A DNA stretch of 64,000 nt from NCBI RefSeq assembly GCF_000002235.5, contig NW_022145599.1, forward strand, positions 1,507,230-1,571,229, in the 5' to 3' direction. The notes beneath the pieces are model-generated. The model saw nothing but the letters and a program-made list of their open reading frames with translations. It was not told where the DNA came from and did not search any database. The translations under genes were made by a program, and so were the position numbers. Below are positions 55,311 through 64,000 of this stretch, in pieces. Source of the stretch: Strongylocentrotus purpuratus. Lineage: Eukaryota > Echinodermata > Echinoidea > Camarodonta > Strongylocentrotidae. Within the stretch, counting starts at the first letter, position 1; each line of letters opens with the position of its first letter.

Positions 55311-58300
55311 AGGTGGATGCCGGGATGAACTAGAAGGGGGAGGGGGAGGGGTTAGGAGCAGCGCACTGACAGCAAAACATAATCTTTAAAGAAGAAGCAA
55401 GGGTTTGAGAGGGAAAGAAAAAAGGAGAGAGAGAGAGAAAACATGAGAAACAACGAAAGAGAGTAAAAGAACTAGGTAGATGTATCTTTACTACTACGAG
55501 GAAAATCAAGAAAAGAGTGAATTCAGAACTGAGAATAAAGCTTGAAGTGACAGAAGACTGATCAGGACTCGACGAAGAAGGAGTGGGGCTACGCCCCCTG
55601 GGCTCGACCTCCTTTTTTTTGTTTAAAACCCAAACGTATTAATAGGATTATGATACTTGATACCCTTCACTAACTCTTAAAGTTTGGTTAAACTCTCTCT
55701 TCTTGATCACCTTTTGTTCTCATTAGTGCCTATGCAATACTTACACTACAGCTTCCGAAATTACTATGTATGTGGTCATCCGAACTTTAATCGGAGATCT
55801 TTATCATGTTTTAATTTCACATCTAGGCTGAGGCTTGGGAAATCATAATCCTCGCTAATGTGTTTCTTAATCGAGATGTTTATGGAATGCTTTTCTTGTT
55901 GATCATTGTCACCAGGGCCGTGGTGGGGACCGTGGGTGGACATGTCCCAACAATTTAAACAAACAGTATTTCAGTATTTCATACCTCAGGCAGGACATAA
56001 GCTTTTTCTTCCAAGAAGAAAAGAAAAATTCCATGTTTAGATTGGAAAGAATAGGTTGATATCATGGAAATATGCGATGTTAACAATCGCGGCAAATTCA
56101 TTTTCCCATATATTCTATTTGTAACTCCAGTTTTGTATGCCAAAAGAAAGCCGCCGTTTCCTGTTATTTTTTTCATTTTCTTTTTCTTCAAGGCAATATA
56201 AATTTCTGTATTTTCCATTTTTCTCACATTTTAAATGAACTACTACAGCTTCATCTATAGCATTTTATTTTAAATAGCTCAACAGAAACCTCATCTCTTG
56301 ATTTGGCAAGATTGCCACATTCCTGGTAGTCGCTAGAAATCCAGACGTAGACCTATTTTGATCTCAATACCATTAACCTCAAGCAGTATGGCCTTAACCC
56401 TAGCCCTCAAGGGCGAGACTCCTGATGTCAAGGATGTTTACGGATGAGAAGCTTAACTTGGTGTGATCATTGTCGTGGTCGACTATCCACTGAGGACCTA
56501 ATCATCCTGCATGGGCTAATGCGATCTATATCTCTATTATTGACTCACATAATAGTCCCGACTGGGAAATGGTGCACGTCAATCAATTCAAAGTTCGATT
56601 TTCCGTTACTGAGATGGATATGGTGGATTTAGTATTGATTTTAGACTCGCAGTTTACACATTTTATTTGTTTTCAAGTGTTGCCTAACTTCTCGGTGGAT
56701 AAGGTATAGACGCGTTACATTTAATTCTTTTCTTAAACCAAGCTATTAATGATGACATAGACAATTTTAGTTGCAGTTACAAGGTATCAAAGTGCTAACG
56801 CCATATTCGCTTGTCGCCCAGGCTACTGGTTCACCGCGAAATAATTCAAGCAACGGGCTGGAGCAGGGCAAATTCAGCCAGGGGTTAGGGCAAGTGTGAT
56901 CACCACACCATTGTTTTGCAAAATATTGTGTGGAACTTAGCAAAATTGACAACTTGGCAAGTATGACGTGACACACCAGTACTCTTTAATATGCAAAAAA
57001 GTCTCCGACAAGCTAAACATAAAAAAAGTAAAAAGCATGAACGATGAATGGTTATCACATTAACATGTGCATTTTGTCTCAACTTGTGAAAGGATAAACA
57101 CCCACCCATACACGCACATACATAACACACACCCACATACGCACGCACACACACACGTACATACGCACACTTCAAAGTGCTCATCTGCCATTCCCGCTAG
57201 GTATCTATCCTAAATGTCAGAATATATTCATTTCTCAGGCGAAAAATAAAATCAGGTCAACGAATTTAGAATTGTTCTAAGAGGTGCTGGCACAATTTCT
57301 ATTGCATTTCAAAATGTGATTGATCCAGATAATGCAGTTCAAAGTAGAATGTAGGTGGTACATTGTCGAAATACATATTCATTCAAGTAAAAGTTCTACT
57401 GAAATATGAAAGACCCTGAAGATGTAATTTTAGATTATGATTCGAAATAAACAGACTCTTTTATCTCTTCTTGTATCTTCAATCTTTTCCCATGTAAATC
57501 TCCATCCAGTCTCTCCCTTCCTTTCTCCCCCTCTCTCTTTTTCTTTCTCTCTCTCCTATCTTACTCTCTCCATGGACCTTTGTAAAAAGGTCTTCGCTCT
57601 CTCACACTATGTCTCCTTCACCTTCCTCTCTCTCTTCCTCTCTCTATCTATCAAATTATTTGTGAATGATCAATGCTAGACTAAATGTATAAGGAGAAAC
57701 CCTGCCTTGGTTTACTTGCCTAAAGCCATGCATTTACTAATTGCAGGTTGAATTCCCATTAATCTGATTAGCAATTGAATTCCAAAAGATTTTTATCTCA
57801 AAATTAATATCAACTGACAGCCAATAGGCCTTAGCCAATAAATGAAGCCTGCAGCCCAGAATCCTTGAAAAGATGTACAATTCATCTCAATAATGGATCA
57901 ACTTCTAAGAAATGACCTTTTTCAATGGCAATGCTATCTATCTCAATAACAACTTAACCTGTCTCTCGTTGCACTCACTTGACAAAAAAAACAAAAACAA
58001 ACAAACAAAGTCCATTCTTTACGTATTATTTCAGTTACAGATATTATCAAACTCATCCATACAAGTGTAACCTTTTGAGTTTTATGAAAAATTAGGATCA
58101 CAGTTAAAGTGTATTATTGGAAATATGATATTTATTATTGAAACATAAAGGAAATAGGTAAAAGAAGTATAAATGTAAGTAAATCACTTGGGATATAGAT
58201 ACAGGTACTTACAAACATGTCTTTAACAGAACATTTTCATATAACACTGGCCGAAAGTTATCAATAATATTAAGTATCCAGTAAAATTTGATTGTTATGA

Positions 58301-58360
58301 ATACCCTTCAGTATTAAATTTAATGAAAGAGTGAGAGTCATTGCAAAGACATTATGATAT
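55311..58360. other. No gene; simple repeats
   Basis: No supported gene. Purine-rich patches occur to about 55450, degenerate (CA)n with CG steps at 57085-57172, and CT-rich sequence at about 57505-57650. A short ACAAAAACAAACAAAC patch lies near 57990. Confidence 0.4.
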
Positions 58361-58612
58361 TGGTAACGAGCAACATTTACATAGCGCTTAATACTAATGT
58401 TTCTATGCGCTGTACTATTATTACCCGGGCTTTAGCTGAGCAACCCTGATAAGATGCTCTGGCATTCAAGGTATTTCTTCCTATCATGTACCCATTTACA
58501 TCACCTGGGTGAAGAGTGGCAAAAGTAGATTAATGTCTTACCAAGGAACATTAATGCCGCGGCGTAACTCCAACGATGTGATTCACATTCCAGTGACGTA
58601 TCCACTAGACAA
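58361..58612 (-). mobile_element. tRNA-derived SINE, minus strand
   Basis: Read on the minus strand it matches the SINE at 13533-13802: GTGGATACGTCACTGG, GCCGCGGCATTAATG, TGCCACTCTTCACCCAGGTG, TAAATGGGTAC, CCTTGAATGCC and an AGCGCTATGTAAATGTTG end. The 5' tRNA-like part is degraded and the B box is not intact. It lies about 0.9 kb downstream of the stop of the minus-strand gene, possibly within its 3' UTR. Confidence 0.85.
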
Positions 58613-59507
58613 AATCTTACATATATAACAATCAGAATTATAGTTACATGTTTTTGCACATTATGTGAACCTTTCATCATGAAGAGGAAGAAAGTAGTAA
58701 GGGGGGGGGAGCATGATAATATAAACTGATGAGGTATTCTCCTCAAGAGATCAGGGAGAAGGCACAAATCAATATTTTCTATAATAATTAAACTTGGTAC
58801 AATAAATTTCAGCATATTATCAAAGACATCAATGGTTTGGTTAGATATATAAGCCTACATGTATCAATGTTTATACAAAAATAAAATCAACTCTAATTAT
58901 ACTATATAAAACTGTTTTTATCTGCTAAAATGTAGGTAAAATTGCACAATATTAAAAGACATTTGTGTTTGAGAAGTTCAACAGTGAGCAATGAAGGAAA
59001 ACGACAGGGATTTCATTTCTGTATGATACGTTTTATAGAATACACGGGTGTGGGCACTACTGAGCAGAACGTGGTTACAATCCAATCAAAGTATCACATA
59101 TATCAAATCTAAGACAGGACTGTTGGGAAAATGTTCCACTTATTGAGATACTCAAAATGCTAACAAATTAGAGAACCACGATTTTGAGAACTCAACCAAC
59201 TTTATATAGACTATCAGTTTTCATAAACTACTACCTTTTTTTAAAACTTGACATAGATGAAACAAGAATGATGACCATAAATAGCAGGCCACATTTTTAT
59301 ATAAGAAAAAGTATCAAGATATATGAATGTAAAAACAGGGTACAACTTCAAATTTTCAATTTATCCTTTCTCATTATAAAGAAAATAATTACAAAGATAA
59401 GGAATGCAGGCAAGACGAAAAATGTCAAGTACAAAAATATATATTCAGATATCAAAATATTCTTACTCTAATTGACTCTTTTATATTGTTAGTTCTCATG
59501 GAATATA
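58613..59507 (-). other. Likely 3' UTR / downstream region of the minus-strand gene
   Basis: AT-rich, no other gene. A minus-strand AATAAA occurs near 58130, beyond the SINE; whether it serves this gene is unknown. Confidence 0.3.
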
Positions 59508-59777
59508 TCAACTAGAAGGACTGCCTGATTCAGTAGATCTTCTGTCTCCATCTCCCTGTAGCTTCACAGGCTCGATATCATTATTTTCTTTTCTTAGTTC
59601 TTCATCATCTTCTCCATCACAGCTTTCTTCCATTCTCTTCTGACCTTCTGTCTTTCCCAATGCACCATCAGGGTCTTTCTTGCGATGCTTTTGAGCTGCT
59701 TTCTTGCCACCAGAGCTAGAAGCAGGGTAATGTTCAGGAAATGTCTGTCGAAGGTATTCTCTAGACCGCATATCAGC
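59508..59777 (-). CDS. Terminal exon of an unrecognised gene, charged C-terminal tail
   Basis: On the minus strand a pyrimidine-rich CTTTTCTCCAG acceptor (AG at 59779-59778) precedes 89 open codons in phase 0, beginning ADMRSREYLRQTFPEHYPAS and ending STESGSPSS, then a stop. The first 20 residues look like a folded or helical end; the rest is Lys/Glu/Asp/Ser-rich (GGKKAAQKHRKKDPDG, GEDDEELRKENND) and probably disordered. Balanced codon use, the good acceptor and non-repetitive acidic/basic composition, compared with the AT-rich flanks, support a real exon. The Leu/Phe-rich open sequence upstream (to 59951) is read-through into the intron. I do not recognise the family. Upstream exons should lie at higher coordinates; none was identified before 64000. 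Confidence 0.7.
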   Translation of the reverse strand, partial: ADMRSREYLRQTFPEHYPASSSGGKKAAQKHRKKDPDGALGKTEGQKRMEESCDGEDDEELRKENNDIEPVKLQGDGDRRSTESGSPSS

Positions 59778-60292
59778 CTGGAGAAAAGTACAGAAAGGGA
59801 AAATCAAAGTTGAGAAGAAAATAATTTCAGAAAGTTTAAAAAGTTGAATGAAAAATAAGGAAATTATATCATACCCCATTTTTGCTATGAAGCAGCATGT
59901 GCCATTCAACGATTTCAATGGGGTAAGATATGTAAAAACTAAAAATTGCAAGAGCTTTGAAACTAAGAACTGCTATAGAGCATTGAAACTGAAACAGGCA
60001 TTGTGAATATTGTCCATATGCACAGAAGGCCTAGCTAAATTAATTTTGTAATGAATTAATGAATGCTTGTTTCAATCAGAATAATAATCAATCTAAATCA
60101 CAATTTCAAATAAAAAATTGGCAACCCAACCTGGGACACTTCTAGATTCAAAGTATTATAAGATTATTGAAGCCTGTCAAGGCTCGTTGACACAAAAGGG
60201 TAAAATGATAACTAGAATGTTTTTGAAATTTCTAGGGTTCCTAGAACTTTCAAGAAATAACTACAATTTCTTCATCTCCTTTAAAAGAGAAG
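59778..60292 (-). other. Probable intron of the minus-strand gene
   Basis: AT-rich sequence upstream of the acceptor, no coding signal. Confidence 0.5.
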
Positions 60293-61158
60293 GTTCATTG
60301 ATTTAAAAAAATAACTTTATTTTCATTATTGCAAAGGTGACACTTTGATTGGCCAAGGTTATCAAAAGCCAATGCTTGGAAACATTCAAAGTAATGATTA
60401 TTAACAATTACAAAATGCTTAGATACAGCCCCGACATAGCACCTGAACATGATGTGCACAAGCAGACGATGTCCCATGACATCTCACACAATTTCAGTGC
60501 CTGTTTTTTCATCTTTTCTTCAGTTATTTCTCTTACTTCAATACCCTCAGGCGAAATGTTTAATCTACTGCCTCACTCTAAACCCTGTGCATGGTATTAT
60601 TTTGATGAAAAATGCAAGGATAAAAAAAAAAAAAAGGAATCCGTCACTTGTAAACAAAATAAGACGTCATTGTATTTTCAGCTGCATACATCGCGGTATG
60701 TTTGGCGTTTCAAGTGGGAACAAATGACGTCCATGCTATCATTCCGGAGGTTTTTTAATTTGAAAGTGTGGTTTCTTTGATTGTTCATTAACCCATATCT
60801 TGTGTATTTACAAACAAAAGAATTTAGTTATCAGAATGTGGGTCAAATCCCTTTTTGAATGGTGTAAAATTCTATCACATTTATATACACTAAACTCATT
60901 ATAATTTGAGAAATAAAAGCATTCATTCTTTATGGGATGTCGTCTTCTTGGGCAGGGTTGGTTCCTATTGTGATGGCATTAAAACATACTTATTTTTCCG
61001 GCGAATCTCTCGCATATCCCAGATGCTATGGAGGTTGTTTTATTTGTATTTTTATAAACCACCCGATATGAAGTTGACCTAAAACTTGCACGATGGCCAT
61101 CTGTTAGCTTACCAGTTTCTAGGAATATGCTATTTGCCATATTTGTGATTTTCTATGA
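60293..61158 (-). repeat. Dispersed repeat family C, copy 2
   Basis: Minus-strand partner of 37456-38053, with the same block order and the same end (AAATCAATGAA at 60293-60303 in complement). It contains about 260 bp not present in the other copy, between roughly 60460 and 60760, including an A-run of 13 at about 60622. A 53-codon ORF at 60979-61140 (-) matches the one in copy 1. It probably lies in an intron of the minus-strand gene. Confidence 0.85.
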
Positions 61159-64000
61159 ACCCACACTTTTTGCTGGAATGAGAAAACATAATGACCCCAA
61201 ACTACTTCTAAATCCTTCTCATTTAAGGAAGTTCACCTCATATCGATTACTTTTCACAGGGTAAATGCCTGTTTTATCATTGACTTGCTTGAGAGAAAAA
61301 AAATCTAAAAGAAATCTCAAGGAAGGAAGAGCACATTACATGATAGAAGCAACATATCAGATGATTCAGATGGTTTTGATTATTAGATTGCAACTTTGGT
61401 AAAGAGAAATAATTCCTGCTGATCCAGGGAGATGGGTCCCTGGATGGTCTAATTAGTTTTGAAGCCAAATTCAATCTCTCATGCCTAACGCAGAAAATCT
61501 TGCTTAAGAATTCAATCATCTCACAATACGTTGAACTGCAAAGAGCTATGCTTTCATCCTGATACAGAAACATGTACTGTATGCTTTAATATCCTGATGA
61601 AATGTATTTCATAACATATTTGGCAATGTCTTCAGTCTTAAAATGAAGCTCTCAATGGATCATTTATGACCTCTGTTCAAAATATGGAGTCAACTTGCTA
61701 CAAAGAGAAAAAAATATGACAACAACCTCATCTTCTGTGTAAGTATTTTCATCACAAATTGAGCTACGTATCCTTGATCTTGAAAAAACCCACGACATTT
61801 ACCTTTGCTAATACCTTTAAATCAACAGATATCTGCTCTTCTCAACAAAACTTGTCTTGGCAAGAAAGGAATTACGTTTGATACCTAGAGGAAGAGCAAA
61901 CACTTCTCAACAGATTTTGAAAGAAACATTGTTGATATTGTTAATGCATTTTACAGGGCCATTTAGCTAATGGTTGATATAATCTTTCACTGATGTTTTG
62001 TTAACATTAAAGATTTTGAAGAAACGTTCAAGCCTTGGGATACTCTTTGATTTCCTTTCATCTAAGAATCACATCCTGATTCAATGTTACAGTTCTCAAT
62101 TTGATTGCTGTTGTTCCTTAAGTGCTATACAAAAATAATCAATTCTTCACATTCCATACTGTAATACTTGGACTTGTATTTCATATTTTTCTATAGTTCA
62201 ATAATTGTAAGGCTTTGATCAACTACAATGTCTATTGAAATGAGCTTAGAAAAACAATGTAAGAGCAGTTATTATACAATTATGACAATAGCACTTCTCA
62301 TTTACTTGCAGATCCTGAATTTTCTTTTACCTCACATACAGAGCGAGCATTTAAAGGTAAAGACCAGTTTTGGAAACGCCCCAATTTCAAAAAATGAAAT
62401 GGAAGCTCTTATTACCAACCATGTGAAAGAATATGTTTTGACTAATACATGATGATAAAAATTTTGCCGGGAAACCGCCTACTAATTGATATATTTGGTA
62501 AATTAGTTTATCTATTGGTGTGTGAAAGATAAACACACGTGTCGCGCACGTGTGCGTAGTCCCATATACATCTTTCTGTGTACAGTGCTTGTAACTTTAC
62601 AAAGACTGGGCCAAATTTCTTATCATTTTGATGATTCCAGAACCTTGCAGTATACACCACTACTTATATGCTAGATGATCAACCTTTTCTGATCGATTCC
62701 ACAACGTTTCTTTCACAATGCAATCGCATGACCATTACTGGTCTTTATCTTTAATTATGATTAAAACCCCAGTTATGACCCATGCAGTTAGTTTTGTGTT
62801 ATTCTTCAGTAATCACCTACATTTGTGTGTTCATAAAGAAAGAAATAATGGTTACTAAGAGAGTTGAGAAAAAAATCATTCATAAAACTATGAGAAAAGG
62901 AAAATATCAATTTAATATGAACCAAGTAATTTGACCCATTGTCTTTGGTCTAGGACAATTCTTAGTTCACAACCCATTCAAAATATGCAATGAGTGATTT
63001 TCAGATCAAAATAACGGTGTATATCCCAAAGAGTGATAGGAAGGTATGTGGCTAGCAAAACAACAGCTACACAATCAGGTGATATGTTCCAATCAGAAAT
63101 GCACTTTACAGCAAATAAAGATTCATATTGCACAGAATGGGCGTGGAAAATAAATTAGTGTTCTTGCTGTACTTGACAGAGGTAACCCCCAATAACCACA
63201 CCGACAAAGGTTGGTGAAAATCAATTTTCACTTTCACGATCTGTGCCTTCTATTCAGTCAGAGTTTGATTTATGAGTTTTCATGCCATAGCTCCTGACCC
63301 AAATAGGCAGACAGACAAAAGACTTTAGATCTCATATGTATTGACAATGCTCCTGCTGGTCATATTATACAGTAAAGCTTTGTGGAGAAAAGTCCTGAAT
63401 TATATATTATATGTATTACATGAAAACTAGCTCTGGTTCAGAGGACCTACTTTAATTACCAGAAGAAGCAGCTTTAAAAATCTACCCATTACCTGCACAA
63501 TAACTAGTATCTCAATAGGATGATGAAAACAAAAGTAAAACAAAATAGATGCATGAGATTTAAAATAAAAATGTAATTGAAATACACATGTAGTTGATGC
63601 ATGATGTATTTTATTCAAAAGACAATTATTCTTAAAGTCAGCAGAAAAACTAGAGAAGCAGACTGGTGAGAGTTTTAATGAAATCGGAGGGAAAAAAAGT
63701 TATGTAATGTTGAAAGATGTATATGTATGGGCACTTCAGTTAGGCTGAATCAGTAATATCACAAAGGTTGGAATGCCCTTTTTTAAAGGGATAAATGGCA
63801 ACTTCATTTTAAGGTTTTATAATGCTAAATTGATACAGGATGTAGGTTTACTCAATTTATTTTCCTGCTGAATCTGTTTTCCTTCTTATTGCCGTTGAAA
63901 GTGGGACTCAATTTGTGGCTACCAGTCAACAGGGAATAACTGCAGTGCCATTTTGCTGAGGGGCATTGAAGACCCGTTCTGGGATTAAAGTTGGTCACTA
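61159..64000. other. No exon recognised; probable intron
   Basis: AT-rich sequence without recognisable repeats. ORFs up to 98 codons (61277-61573, -) have no domain-like features or good splice context. Missed short exons of the minus-strand gene are possible. Confidence 0.4.

Noticed and set aside
59184-59471. 95-codon plus-strand ORF
   Set aside because: Lys/Ile/Asn-rich composition follows the AT-rich DNA; no domain or start context.

Overview
This 64 kb window looks like animal nuclear DNA, most likely from a marine invertebrate deuterostome and probably an echinoderm such as a sea urchin. The organism call is an inference. It rests on an AT-rich, intron-like background full of (CT)n, (CA)n, (CTT)n and poly-G/C tracts, a tRNA-derived SINE of the marine-invertebrate type, several CR1/L2-like LINE 3' ends, a class A GPCR gene with a spliced last exon, and a repeat carrying copies of the metazoan histone 3'-processing signal (stem-loop plus a CAAGAAAGA element). 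No prokaryotic operon, rRNA, intact tRNA or CRISPR array is visible.

Gene content is low. Only two protein-coding pieces are convincing. The terminal exon of a peptide-type rhodopsin-family GPCR (+ strand, 45068-45773) covers TM4 to the C-terminal tail, and its best resemblance is to orexin/allatotropin-type receptors. The terminal exon of an unrecognised gene (- strand, 59508-59777) encodes a charged tail. A third possible exon (26861-27077, +) is weak. Upstream exons of both main genes were not found here, so much of the window is probably intron or intergenic DNA.

Most of the window is repeat DNA. 0-14 kb: LINE 3' fragments at 4.3-5.05 kb (flanked on both sides by (CTT)n), 6.3 kb and 7.3-7.6 kb; three short inverted-repeat elements at 8.8-10.0 kb; and a SINE at 13.5 kb. 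14-32 kb: tandem arrays of 35 bp (19.2 kb), 30 bp (24.5 kb, 28 units) and 64 bp (28.3 kb, 5 units), a MITE at 21.6 kb, and a degenerate LINE at 26.2 kb. 32-45 kb: purine-rich duplications, one copy each of two dispersed families, and the histone-signal foldback at 41.5-41.8 kb. 49-56 kb: simple repeats, a minus-strand LINE split by a CpG-rich foldback transposon (50592-51316), a hAT-like non-autonomous element with an 8-bp target duplication (52612-53977), and a tandem duplication at 54.7-55.3 kb. 57-64 kb: a minus-strand SINE, the unknown terminal exon and a second copy of a dispersed repeat.

Three dispersed families have two copies in the window (215/12055, 14560/34644, 37456/60293). One of them keeps a 53-codon ORF of the same length in both copies. 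All similarities were judged by eye, and element boundaries are approximate unless terminal repeats are stated.
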